From positions 1-27,020 of the forward strand of contig JBKCXU010000148.1 in NCBI GenBank assembly GCA_046316025.1: a DNA stretch of 27,020 nucleotides. Direction: 5' to 3'. Positions 7,658-15,248 of this stretch are shown here, piece after piece. The notes under the pieces are model-generated. The model was not told where the DNA came from. It did not search any database and worked only from the letters and a program-made list of their open reading frames with translations. How positions within the stretch are numbered: position 1 is the first letter of the stretch; the number at the start of each line of letters is the position of its first letter. The stretch comes from JAJTHJ01 sp046316025 (GTDB taxonomy: Bacteria > Pseudomonadota > Gammaproteobacteria > Burkholderiales > Burkholderiaceae_F). The translations under genes were made by a program, and so were the position numbers.

Positions 7658-8842
7658 ATGGCCACCGTCGTGCCTGCCGGTTTTCGCGCGGTCGTGGCCC
7701 GCGAGCTGCGCCACCTCGGCCGCGCGCCGTGGGACCAGGCGCTGCTGCTTTGGCTGCCGGCCGCGACCCTGCTGTTGCTCCTGTGGGTGTTTACGGCGGG
7801 CGTACCGGTCGGCCTGCCGGTTGCCGTCGTCGATCAGGACAACAGCGCCGCATCGCGCGATCTGGTGCGGCGCATCGCCGCGACCCGCGGGGTGGCGGTT
7901 GCCCTGCGCCCGACGAGCCTCGAGGCGGCGCAGCCGGCGGTACGCAGCGGCGCGGTTTATGCCGTGGTGCACATCCCCGCGGACTGGGAGCGCGATCGTC
8001 TGCGCGGCGCGCCGTCGCCGGTCGCGCTGTACGGCAACGCCCAGTTCTTCCTGGTCGCGGGCATCGTCGGGGGCGACGTGCGCGCGGCGGTGAGTTCGAT
8101 GGCCTTCGACCGGGCGGTGATGGCCGAGGCCCGTTTCGGCGACGGATTGGCCCATTCGGCCCGGCGCGTCGACAGCGTGCAGGCCGACTTGCGCACGCTG
8201 TTCGACCCCGCACTGTCCTACGAGGTCTACCTGGGCGGAACGCTGATACCGGCGATTCTGCATCTGTTTTGCGTGGTCGCGGCCGTCTCGGCCCTCGGGC
8301 GCGAGTTTCGCGATCGCACCGTGGGCGACTGGCTGCGCGCCGCCGCCGGTCGCCCCGCGGCGGCGCTGCTCGGCAAGCTGGCACCGGTGGCGGTGGTTTA
8401 CCTGGGGCTGGCGTTGGCGACGGTCGCCACCCTGGCCGGATGGCGCGGGTGGCCGGCCGCGGGCAGTCTCGGGCTGTGGCTGGTGGCCATCGCAATGCTG
8501 ATGCTTGCGTCCATGACGATCGCGGTCCTCATGGTCGGCGCAACGGCCAACCTGCGCGCCGCGCTCAGCCTGACCGGTCTGTACGTCGCGACGGGGATCG
8601 CGTTCAGCGGCTTTTCGTTTCCGCGTGCCGCAATGAACGATCTGTCCCAGGGCTGGGGCTCGCTGCTACCTTTCACCCACTATCTGCCGCTGCAGCAGGG
8701 TCAATGGTTGGGCGCTGCCCCGCCCGGCACCTGGGCGCAGGGGATGGCCGGCTTGGCGCTGTTTGTCGTGGTACCGCTGGCGGCCGGCGTGCCGCTGCTG
8801 GGTCGCGCGCTGCGCCAACCGGCGCGCTGGGGCCACCGATGA
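7658..8842 (+). CDS. ABC-2 type permease, first of a pair, 394 aa
   Basis: This integral membrane permease belongs to the ABC-2 (YhhJ/YbhS-like) family. One N-terminal membrane helix lies at about residues 28-48. It is followed by a large periplasmic domain of the type LPVAVVDQDNSAASRDLVRRI with the AVVHIPADWERD motif, then a cluster of about five helices in the C-terminal half starting near LIPAILHLFCVVAAVSALGREF. The GREFRDRTVGDW motif is the cytoplasmic coupling loop expected to contact an ATPase, and FSGFSFPRAAMN precedes the last helices. Start ATG 7658 is 14 bp after the hlyD stop. The stop overlaps the next gene by ATGA. No gene for the nucleotide-binding subunit accompanies it, which is unusual and leaves the energy source unknown. 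Confidence 0.9.
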   Translation: MATVVPAGFRAVVARELRHLGRAPWDQALLLWLPAATLLLLLWVFTAGVPVGLPVAVVDQDNSAASRDLVRRIAATRGVAVALRPTSLEAAQPAVRSGAVYAVVHIPADWERDRLRGAPSPVALYGNAQFFLVAGIVGGDVRAAVSSMAFDRAVMAEARFGDGLAHSARRVDSVQADLRTLFDPALSYEVYLGGTLIPAILHLFCVVAAVSALGREFRDRTVGDWLRAAAGRPAAALLGKLAPVAVVYLGLALATVATLAGWRGWPAAGSLGLWLVAIAMLMLASMTIAVLMVGATANLRAALSLTGLYVATGIAFSGFSFPRAAMNDLSQGWGSLLPFTHYLPLQQGQWLGAAPPGTWAQGMAGLALFVVVPLAAGVPLLGRALRQPARWGHR

Positions 8843-9996
8843 GTTTCTGGTCCAGCCTCGTGCAGACCGTTGCAGCCGTGCTGCGCGACCGCGGCCTCGC
8901 CCTGATGTTCGTCGCCGCGGTGCCGGCCTATTCGTTTTTCTACCCGCTGCCCTACGCGACCGAGGCGGTGCGCGAGGTGCCGGTGGTGGTGGTTGATCGG
9001 GACGCGAGCTCGCTGTCGCGCGATATCGTCGCGCGGCTGGCGGCGGTGCCGGCGGTGCACGTCGCCGGCACCGCCACAGCGGTTGGCGAAGCGACCGCGG
9101 CACTCGCCGGCGGGGAGATCGGCGGCATCGTGCTGATCCCCGAGAACTTCGCGCGCGACGTGGCGCGCGGAACGCCGACTGCCGTCACCGCGTTCGGCAC
9201 CGGGGCTTACCCGGTGCAGGACAAGGCTGTGCTCGGCAGCGTCGGCGCCGTGATGCAGGGCGTTGCCACCGAGCTCGGCGGCGCGCGCCTGGCGCGCGAG
9301 GGGGCGCCCGCGGCGGCGTTGCAACAGGCGGCGCGCGCCGGGCCGGTCTTCATCGACCAGTCGCTGTTCAACCTGGCGCACGGCTACGGCAGCTACGTCG
9401 TCGCGGCCGTGGGCATCCTGATCGTGCAGCAGATGATGCTGATCGCCATCGCCGCCTTGGTCGGCACCTGGCTCGAGACGCACGGCGGGACGCTGTTCGG
9501 CCCGGTGCCGCCGGGCTGGCGCGGCTTCGCCGGCACGTTGACGGGCTTCGGCGTGTTCGCCTTCCTGTCGCTGCTGTACTTCATCGGTTTCGTCTTCTGG
9601 CTTCAGGATTACCCGCGCGGCGGCAACTTCGGCGGCGCGCTGACGTTTGCGGCGCTGACTGCACTTACCTTCGCCAGCTTGGGCATCGCGCTGGGCGCCT
9701 GGTTCGCCGATCGCGAGCGCGCCTTTCAGGTGCTGCTGGGCACATCGGTGCCCTTCCTCTTCGTCTGCGGCATCGTCTTTCCGCGCGAGGCCATGCCCGC
9801 GCCGGTCAACGCACTGGCGCTGCTGATTCCGACCACCCCGGGGATTATGGGTTTCGTCAAACTCAACCAGATGGGCGCCACATGGAACGAAGTCCGCCCG
9901 GAGGCGCTCAACATGGCGGCTCTGCTGCTGCTCTACACGCTGCTCGCCGCCTGGGCGATGCAGCGGCGGCGCGCCACCGCGACGGCTGCGCGTTGA
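8839..9996 (+). CDS. ABC-2 type permease, second of a pair, 385 aa
   Basis: This second permease has the same architecture as its neighbour and is probably an ancient paralogue, so the two should form a heterodimer. It has an N-terminal helix at about residues 20-36, then a periplasmic domain with VPVVVVDRDASSLSRDIVARL and GGIVLIPENFARD. Membrane helices from about residue 190 onward include VAAVGILIVQQMMLIAIAALVGTWLET and a long GFGVFAFLSLLYFIGFVFW. The FVCGIVFPREAMPAPVNALALLIPTTPGI segment is characteristic of ABC2_membrane_3 proteins. It starts inside the preceding stop (ATGA overlap) and is the last gene of the operon, ending 30 bp before the convergent PaaK-like gene. The substrate cannot be deduced; drugs, lipids or peptides are all possible for this family. 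Confidence 0.9.
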   Translation: MSFWSSLVQTVAAVLRDRGLALMFVAAVPAYSFFYPLPYATEAVREVPVVVVDRDASSLSRDIVARLAAVPAVHVAGTATAVGEATAALAGGEIGGIVLIPENFARDVARGTPTAVTAFGTGAYPVQDKAVLGSVGAVMQGVATELGGARLAREGAPAAALQQAARAGPVFIDQSLFNLAHGYGSYVVAAVGILIVQQMMLIAIAALVGTWLETHGGTLFGPVPPGWRGFAGTLTGFGVFAFLSLLYFIGFVFWLQDYPRGGNFGGALTFAALTALTFASLGIALGAWFADRERAFQVLLGTSVPFLFVCGIVFPREAMPAPVNALALLIPTTPGIMGFVKLNQMGATWNEVRPEALNMAALLLLYTLLAAWAMQRRRATATAAR

Positions 9997-10027
9997 GCCT
10001 GGAGCGCAGCGCAACCGGGCACCCGGT
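9985..10027. terminator. tandem hairpins between convergent exporter and PaaK-like genes
   Basis: GCTGCGC (9985-9991) pairs with GCGCAGC (10004-10010) across a 12-base loop covering the permease stop codon. A second stem, ACCGG/CCGGT (10014-10018 and 10023-10027), abuts the stop of the opposing gene. Neither has a T-tract, so this is at most a weak bidirectional terminator. Confidence 0.4.
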
Positions 10028-11466
10028 CAACAATCGGCAGACCACCGCAGCCGGACAACCCGCCGCAGCTTGCCGCTGGTGGAGCTGCGTATTGGCGGCG
10101 CGTCGGCGACTTCGATGGTCGCACGCGCGCCGCCGTTTGCCATCAGATACGCGGCCAGCGCAGCCTTCGCCTGCGCGGCGTGCGGCTGCTCGCCACGGCC
10201 CAGCAGCAGCCGCAGCGTGCGGGGGCCGGTCTGCACCAGCTGGAAGTCGTGCACGCCGGCGACTTCTTCCAGCACGGTCGTGATCACCAGCGGCAGCACC
10301 TTGACGGGCGGGGCGCCGCGCGCGCCGGCGAAGCGCAGCACGTCGTCGTGCCGACCTTCGACGGCAATCGCCGGGAAGGGGCTGCCGCAGGCGCAGGGTT
10401 CGGCGTGCACGGTGATCGAGTCGCCGAGGTCGTAGCGGATCAGCGGCAGCGCGCGGTTGGCGAGATTGGTGAGCAACACGCTCGCCGAAGCCACCCCCGG
10501 CGGCACCGGCCGGTGCTGCGCATCGACCGGCTCCAGCAGCACCCAGTCGGCGTTGACGTGCAGGGCGCCGTGGCCGCACTCCCAGGCGATCGACAAGAAC
10601 TCGCTCGCGCCATAGCCGTTGCGCACGCGGCAGCCGAACACGCGTTGCAGCCGCTCGCGCACCGGGGCGTGCAGGCACTCGCCGCCGGTCCAGATTTCGC
10701 GCAGATCGACGCGCAGCCGGCCGGCCTCCGCCTCGTCGGCCAGCACTTCGGCCGCGGTTGGGTAGGTGGCGAGCAGCGCGGGTCGGTAGGCGTTCAGTTG
10801 CTCGACCAGCGTCGACAGCGGCTGCAACAACGAGAACGACTGCACACTCGGCGCCAGCCACGGGTAGCTGCGCCGCAGATGCTCGACGGTGGCTACGCCG
10901 GCAAAGTGCCCGCCGGTGGCGGCCACCAGGGCATAGCGCTCGCCCGCCGCCAGGCGGGCGGCAAAGTCGGCCGGCGTGCGCAGGCCGCGGAAGCGGAACA
11001 TCTCCAGCGCCTCGTACACCGCCAAGGCGTCGCCGTCGTGCACGAACCAGCCTGACTCGCCCGAGGTGCCGGAACTCGTCCACACCGCATAGCGGCCCAG
11101 ATACGGTTCGCCGAGGCGATCGGTCCGTGCGCAGAAGCGTTCCAGCCCCGCGCGGGTGATTTGCGGGTCGGCGACTGCGGCGTCGAAGTTCGACATCACC
11201 AACTGCTTGGTCACGACCGGCAGGTCGGTCAGCGCCGCAGCTGCGCGCCGGGCGAGCGGTGCATACAAGTCGCGGTACAGCGGGCAGGCGCGGCGGGCGT
11301 GGGCGATCAGGTTGCGCAGCCGCTGTTGGGCGCGCGCTTCGATCCGCTTCGGGTCGGACCAGCGGCCCAGCCACACGTCCCACGCGAGGCCGGCCCAGCG
11401 CGCGGCATCGAAAAAGTCGGCGGCCCGGGCAGCGCGCATCGCGGCGAGTGTCCTGTCGCTTTGCAT
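10027..11466 (-). CDS. PaaK-like adenylate-forming enzyme (COG1541), 479 aa
   Basis: This ANL-superfamily enzyme resembles phenylacetate-CoA ligase (PaaK) and related CoA or capsule-type adenylate-forming proteins. Substrate and product are not predictable. An N-terminal segment with NLIAHARRACPLYRDLYAP matches the family's usual opening. The phosphate-binding loop VWTSSGTSGESGWF lies at residues 128-141, followed by LLATYPTAAEVL, IWTGGECL, the A5-like NGYGASEF and the adenosine-ribose motif LIRYDLGDS. GRHDDVLRFAG leads into a C-terminal mini-domain. A short C-A-C-G stretch after the RYDLGD motif is common in PaaK-like proteins. No phenylacetate catabolic gene is adjacent, so a role in that pathway is unsupported. 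The ATG at 11466 faces the hibernation-factor gene across 140 bp that hold an FNR-like site. Confidence 0.85.
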   Translation of the reverse strand: MQSDRTLAAMRAARAADFFDAARWAGLAWDVWLGRWSDPKRIEARAQQRLRNLIAHARRACPLYRDLYAPLARRAAAALTDLPVVTKQLVMSNFDAAVADPQITRAGLERFCARTDRLGEPYLGRYAVWTSSGTSGESGWFVHDGDALAVYEALEMFRFRGLRTPADFAARLAAGERYALVAATGGHFAGVATVEHLRRSYPWLAPSVQSFSLLQPLSTLVEQLNAYRPALLATYPTAAEVLADEAEAGRLRVDLREIWTGGECLHAPVRERLQRVFGCRVRNGYGASEFLSIAWECGHGALHVNADWVLLEPVDAQHRPVPPGVASASVLLTNLANRALPLIRYDLGDSITVHAEPCACGSPFPAIAVEGRHDDVLRFAGARGAPPVKVLPLVITTVLEEVAGVHDFQLVQTGPRTLRLLLGRGEQPHAAQAKAALAAYLMANGGARATIEVADAPPIRSSTSGKLRRVVRLRWSADC

Positions 11467-11528
11467 TATCCGCGCCAGCGACCGACACGTCAGTCCCGAA
11501 TCTGCGCTCCACCGCGCCCGCGCGCCGC

Positions 11529-11569
11529 ATGACGCCGATCAAGGACAGGCGCATTGGCGGCACGACAAT
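11529..11569 (+). promoter_or_regulatory. FNR/Anr-like box and -10 element upstream of the hibernation-factor gene
   Basis: ATGAC-GCCG-ATCAA at 11529-11542 matches the FNR/Anr consensus TTGAY-N4-RTCAA with one mismatch. Its centre is 11535.5. GACAAT at 11564-11569 would be a -10 element placing the start near 11576, which puts the box centre at about -41, the class II FNR position. The ATG at 11607 is about 30 nt further on. Confidence 0.5.
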
Positions 11570-11606
11570 GGACTTGCGAATTTCTCCACCCCACGGAGCA
11601 CGCATC

Positions 11607-11942
11607 ATGAAGCTGCCATTACAAGTCGTCTTTCACGGACTCGAAGGCTCGCCCGCCCTGACCACGGTCATCGAACAGCGCGCGGCGAAGCTGGATCGGT
11701 TTCATCCGCATATCGTCTCCTGCCGCGTCACCGTGACACAGGAGACGCGCCACCACGTGCAGGGCCGGCCGTTCGGCGTGCGGCTCGACCTGACCGTGCC
11801 GGACAAGGAAATCGCCGTCACCCACAAGGAAAACGAAGACGCCTTCGTCGCCGTGCGCGACGCCTTCGACGCCGCTCGCCGGATGCTGCAAGACGAATGG
11901 GCGCAGCGCCGCGGCGAGGTCAAGCAGCATGCCCCCGCATGA
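11607..11942 (+). CDS. HPF/RaiA-family ribosome hibernation protein, 111 aa
   Basis: This is a small S30AE-type (sigma-54 modulation) protein expected to bind the 30S decoding region and keep ribosomes inactive during stress or stationary phase. The beta-alpha-beta-beta-beta-alpha order is visible. It runs LQVVFHGLEGSPALTTVIEQRAAKL, then HIVSCRVTVTQETRHH, then FGVRLDLTVPDKEIAVTH. The final helix AFVAVRDAFDAARRMLQDEWAQRR carries the basic face. It is the short form, lacking the C-terminal dimerisation tail of long HPF. ATG 11607 is preferred over an upstream in-frame ATG (near 11568) because CGGAG sits about 10 nt before it. A 10-bp gap separates it from the next small gene, so both are probably cotranscribed. 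The FNR-like promoter suggests induction at low oxygen. Confidence 0.88.
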   Translation: MKLPLQVVFHGLEGSPALTTVIEQRAAKLDRFHPHIVSCRVTVTQETRHHVQGRPFGVRLDLTVPDKEIAVTHKENEDAFVAVRDAFDAARRMLQDEWAQRRGEVKQHAPA

Positions 11943-11952
11943 GGACGCCGCG

Positions 11953-12243
11953 ATGAAAGCCGTGCTGAAAGTTCCGCCGCCCCCACCGCCACTTACCGGC
12001 GAGGAGCGCGTCATCGAGCATCCCGACGGCTTTTACTGGCTGGCCGACGACGACCGCGCCGAGGTCGGGCCGTTTGCGAGCTTCGAGGAAGCCTTTGCCG
12101 ACATGCAGGCGGCCGGCGGGGTCGAGCTGGCGCCGGAGGACGAGTTGTCCGAACTCGAGTCCGAGATCGGCATCACCGACTGGATCGACCCCGACACCGG
12201 CGCCCCGGCCGAGGAGGCCCGCACGCGGCTGGAAGATCACTGA
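11953..12243 (+). CDS. hypothetical acidic small protein, 96 aa
   Basis: I do not recognise this protein. It begins MKAVLKVPPPPPP, a proline run, followed by a short module, VIEHPDGFYWLADDDRAEVGPFASFEEAFADMQ, that could form a small sheet-helix fold. The last third is strongly acidic (EDELSELESEIGITDWIDPDTG). A soluble acidic protein next to a basic ribosome-binding protein could be a partner or regulator, but that is inference from position only. ATG 11953 is chosen over the ATG at 11929, which would overlap the previous gene, because GAGG lies 8 nt upstream. Its last 7 bases overlap the end of the convergent APH/AAA gene. Confidence 0.7.
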   Translation: MKAVLKVPPPPPPLTGEERVIEHPDGFYWLADDDRAEVGPFASFEEAFADMQAAGGVELAPEDELSELESEIGITDWIDPDTGAPAEEARTRLEDH

Positions 12244-13820
12244 GGCCGGGCGAGCAGGTCGCGCACGAAGCCGTCCAGCGCGCGGCTTTGCGCGGCGGCC
12301 GCTTGCGACGTGTCGAGCGTGAAGGCGCTGTTCCGCTCGTCTTCGGCGAGCGGTTCGCACCATTGCAGCTGCCGCTCCAGCACGTCGACCCCGGCTTCCG
12401 AAGCATCGGTGCCCAGTTGTGCGCGCTGTACGACACGCACGCGCAGTACCTCGGCCGGCGCCTCGCACGCGAGCAGCGCAAAGCGCGCACCATGTGCCGC
12501 GGCCAGCGCACGGAACCCGGCGCGCTCGGCGCGCTTCAGCGACGCCGCATCGACGATGACCGGAACGCGAGCTTCGAGCGCCTGTTGCGCGCCCTCGCAC
12601 AGCCGTACGTAGGTGCGCCGGGTGGCGTCGGCCGAATAAATTCGGCGTTCGCTGCGCGCCTGCGGCGCCAGACCGAACAGCCGCTTGCGCTCGACATCGG
12701 CGCGCACGCGCACGCCGCCCAACCGCTCGGCCAGCTCCAGCGCAACCGTGGACTTGCCGCTGCCGGAAAGGCCCGTCGTCGCCACCAGCACCGCAGGCAG
12801 TTCGCGGGTGAGCGCTTCGGCCAGCGACAGGTGTTCCTCGAAACTGCGGTACTCGTGCACGCGCGCCGCGCGCGCCAGGCCGGGTTGATGCTCGTGGATC
12901 AGCGCCACACGCGCGCGCACCAGTGCGCGGTACACGGCGTAGTAGCGCAACACGTGCAAGCCGTCGTAGTCGCCGGTGGCCTCCAGATACTGCGACACGA
13001 GCCGCCACGCGAGGCGCGGCAGGCCGAGATCGTGCAGATCCATGAAGGCGAAGGCGAGGTCGCTCACGACGTCGATGAAGCGCAGTTCGGCGTGGAACTC
13101 GATTGCATCGAACGGCGTGGGCGCGCCGTTCCACAGCACGACGTTGGCCAAGTGCAGATCGCCGTGGCATTCGCGCACGCGCCCGGCATCGCGGCGCGCG
13201 GCAAAGGTCGGTGCGAGCAGCCGCGCTGCGTGGTCGATCCACTCCGCCAGCGCATCGAGCCGCGCGCGCTCGGCCGCGCCGGTCGCCTGCGCGCGCATTT
13301 GCGTTGCGGTGGCGAGCGGCCAGCGGTGCGTCGTCTCCGCACTGCCGAAGCGTGCATCGCCCGCCAGCGTCGCAGCGGCGTGCAGCCGCGCGATGGCCAA
13401 TGCCAGCGCATCGATGTGCGCGGCGGTCAACTGGCCGCGCCGTGCCAGCCGGTCCAACCGCAGCGCGTTGTCGAAGCGGCGCATCCGCACCGCGTAATCC
13501 AGCGCCGGGCCGTCGCCGCCGATGCGCGGCGCCTCCGGCGTGCCGGTAACCGGCAGCACCTCGAGATACAGCGCCGGCGCGGTGCGGCGGTTCAGCCGCA
13601 ACTCTTCAACGCAGAAGCGGCGGCGCCGCTCGGCGGTGGAGAAGTCGAGAAAGCCCAGCGCCACCGGTTTTTTGATCTTGTACGCGTACTCGCCCGCCAG
13701 CAGCACGGTCGAGATGTGGGTGTCGAGCCGCTCGACCTCCCCGACGGCGTGCGGATAGGCGGCGGGGCGCAGGAGTCCCGTCACCAAGTGTTCAAACTCG
13801 ACCCAGGCAGCCTCCGGCAT
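12237..13820 (-). CDS. fused aminoglycoside-phosphotransferase-like and AAA (kinase) protein, 527 aa
   Basis: This two-domain protein combines the COG2187 and COG0645 types. The N-terminal half is a phosphotransferase fold: DTHISTVLLAGEYAYKIKKPVALGFLDFST at about residues 33-62 (with the lysine of YKIKKP), the catalytic loop CHGDLHLAN at 218-226 and the metal-binding DAIEF at 238-242. The C-terminal half is a P-loop kinase with Walker A GLSGSGKST at 350-358 and VRADVERKRLFGL just after, as in zeta-toxin or chloramphenicol-phosphotransferase-like enzymes. The physiological substrate is unknown, and drug resistance should not be inferred. AAGGTAGG about 10 nt before ATG 13820 supports the start. 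It follows the radical SAM gene by 69 bp on the same strand, and an FNR-type box lies in that gap. Confidence 0.88.
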   Translation of the reverse strand: MPEAAWVEFEHLVTGLLRPAAYPHAVGEVERLDTHISTVLLAGEYAYKIKKPVALGFLDFSTAERRRRFCVEELRLNRRTAPALYLEVLPVTGTPEAPRIGGDGPALDYAVRMRRFDNALRLDRLARRGQLTAAHIDALALAIARLHAAATLAGDARFGSAETTHRWPLATATQMRAQATGAAERARLDALAEWIDHAARLLAPTFAARRDAGRVRECHGDLHLANVVLWNGAPTPFDAIEFHAELRFIDVVSDLAFAFMDLHDLGLPRLAWRLVSQYLEATGDYDGLHVLRYYAVYRALVRARVALIHEHQPGLARAARVHEYRSFEEHLSLAEALTRELPAVLVATTGLSGSGKSTVALELAERLGGVRVRADVERKRLFGLAPQARSERRIYSADATRRTYVRLCEGAQQALEARVPVIVDAASLKRAERAGFRALAAAHGARFALLACEAPAEVLRVRVVQRAQLGTDASEAGVDVLERQLQWCEPLAEDERNSAFTLDTSQAAAAQSRALDGFVRDLLARPQ

Positions 13821-13856
13821 GGCACACCTACCTTGCGCCGCGCTGGCCGCGCCGCG

Positions 13857-13870
13857 TTGATCGCCGTCAA
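13857..13870 (-). promoter_or_regulatory. FNR/Anr-type box upstream of the APH/AAA gene
   Basis: TTGAT-CGCC-GTCAA on the plus strand (TTGAC-GGCG-ATCAA on the minus strand) fits TTGAY-N4-RTCAA completely. Its centre is only 43.5 bp from the ATG at 13820, so a class II start would fall 2 nt before the start codon and inside the ribosome-binding region. It is therefore either a repressing site, a leaderless promoter or a chance match. The adjoining stem AAGCCGC/GCGGCTT (13869-13891) spans the radical SAM stop codon. Confidence 0.4.
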
Positions 13871-13889
13871 GCCGCCGCGCCGCAGCGGC

Positions 13890-15191
13890 TTACGCCGCCT
13901 GTCCGGCGCGCCCGGCGGTGCGCGTGCGTCCTTTGACGAAGCGCAGCGGAAACTCGACCACGTTGTGCGCGGCCCGCCGCGGCGACCAGAACGAGCCGTC
14001 GGCCAGCGCGATCGGCTGCTCGAGGATCTCTGCGCGCCGCGCGTTGAACTCGCACATCGGCAGCGGCCCCTGCGGCGTGGCCGCCATGAACACGCAGGCG
14101 TCGAGCCGCTCGCGGTCGAGCTGGCGTGCGTCCATGAAGTTGTGGATCAGGATCGACAGTTTGCGCACCCGGCCGCGGGCACGGAGCAGATCGCCCTTGA
14201 TCCGCCACGCGCTGCGCGCTGCCCAGCCGAGCGCCGGCGCCCATAGCTCCGGGTGGCGCGCCAGGCCCGCGAGCGCCGAGCGCACGCCAGCCAGCGACGA
14301 GCGCCGCTCGATGCGGATTTCGGCACTGGCGGCGACCAGCCGTTGCACGGTGGCGCGCTCGGCCAGCGCGTCGCGCATCCGGTCGCCGAGCACCCAGGCC
14401 ATCGCAAAGCGGTTGCAGGCGCGGTGCCCGGCGGTCAGCACGTCGAAGTCGAGCGGCACCCCGGCGCCCGCCTGGATCGCCGCGATCACGCTCGCCTGAT
14501 CGACCGTCGTGCCACGCGCGCCCAAGTCGCCGCGTCCGGTATCGGCCTGAATCTGGAAGGCGACAAAGCGCGCCACGTCCGCGTGCCGCGCAAAGAAGCG
14601 AACCAGATCGGGCAGCTCATGGAGGTTGGCGGCGTTGATCGTGGTGTTGAACATCACCTGCACGGGCAGGCCGCGCGCGCTGGAGATCATCCGCTCGCGC
14701 AGTGCGTTCAACTCCGCCTCGGACGCGTAACCGCGGTGCTGCTGCGTCATGTCGACGTGAAAGGCGACGTCGGTCAGGCCGGCGGCGGCCAGATCGGCCA
14801 GCAGCTCGCGCGTGACCAGCAGACCATTGGTGAACAGCGACGAGCGCATGCCGGCGGCGGCCACCGCCGCGACGACCGCGCGCAGCTCGCGCCGCTTGCG
14901 CAGCGTGGGCTCGCCGCCGGAAATCTGCACGTCGGTGTCCGGGCCGTAGCGTTCGCGCAGGTCGGCAATGCGGCGCAGCAGGTCTTCGAGCGGCGGGTCG
15001 CGCATCGACTCGGCGTCGTCGGCCAGGTAGCAGGCGGTGCAGTCGAGGTTGCAGCGCTGGGTGATCTCCAGCGACACGCAGCCGATCGGGTAGCGCCGGC
15101 CGGCCACCTGGCCGGCATGCCACTGCCCGGTGCGTTGCAGCCGCGCGCGGATCGCGGCCAGGCGTTGCTGTTGGCGGGCGGCTTCGGTCAT
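13890..15191 (-). CDS. radical SAM protein with Tes/MJ0619-like (COG1964) C-terminal signature, 433 aa
   Basis: This radical S-adenosylmethionine enzyme has the [4Fe-4S] motif CNLDCTAC (Cys47, Cys51, Cys54) and the SAM-contacting ISGGEPTLR at about residues 90-98, followed by TNGLLVTREL. The C-terminus has HNFMDARQLDRER, then a cysteine (about 366), ATPQGPLP and a second cysteine (about 380) followed by EFN. As I recall, this H-x-x-D...C...ATP-x-G...C-x-x-N arrangement resembles the archaeal MJ0619/tetraether synthase (Tes) group, which acts on lipid alkyl chains; membership is inference. The length is shorter than typical Tes. ATG 15191 is chosen because the coding pattern begins MTEAARQQQR and earlier sequence lies in the MITE-like repeat. 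No clear ribosome binding site was identified. It sits between the APH/AAA gene and the molybdopterin oxidoreductase, all leftward. Confidence 0.85.
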   Translation of the reverse strand: MTEAARQQQRLAAIRARLQRTGQWHAGQVAGRRYPIGCVSLEITQRCNLDCTACYLADDAESMRDPPLEDLLRRIADLRERYGPDTDVQISGGEPTLRKRRELRAVVAAVAAAGMRSSLFTNGLLVTRELLADLAAAGLTDVAFHVDMTQQHRGYASEAELNALRERMISSARGLPVQVMFNTTINAANLHELPDLVRFFARHADVARFVAFQIQADTGRGDLGARGTTVDQASVIAAIQAGAGVPLDFDVLTAGHRACNRFAMAWVLGDRMRDALAERATVQRLVAASAEIRIERRSSLAGVRSALAGLARHPELWAPALGWAARSAWRIKGDLLRARGRVRKLSILIHNFMDARQLDRERLDACVFMAATPQGPLPMCEFNARRAEILEQPIALADGSFWSPRRAAHNVVEFPLRFVKGRTRTAGRAGQAA

Positions 15192-15248
15192 GGCGCGAGT
15201 TCCCGGATGGTGCCGGAAGTTCGCCCGCGGTCGCGCGCAGGTTTCAGC

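Noticed and set aside
12237..13820. Aminoglycoside resistance gene.
   Set aside because: The phosphotransferase-like half is fused to a P-loop kinase in a widespread housekeeping-type architecture. No resistance context is present.
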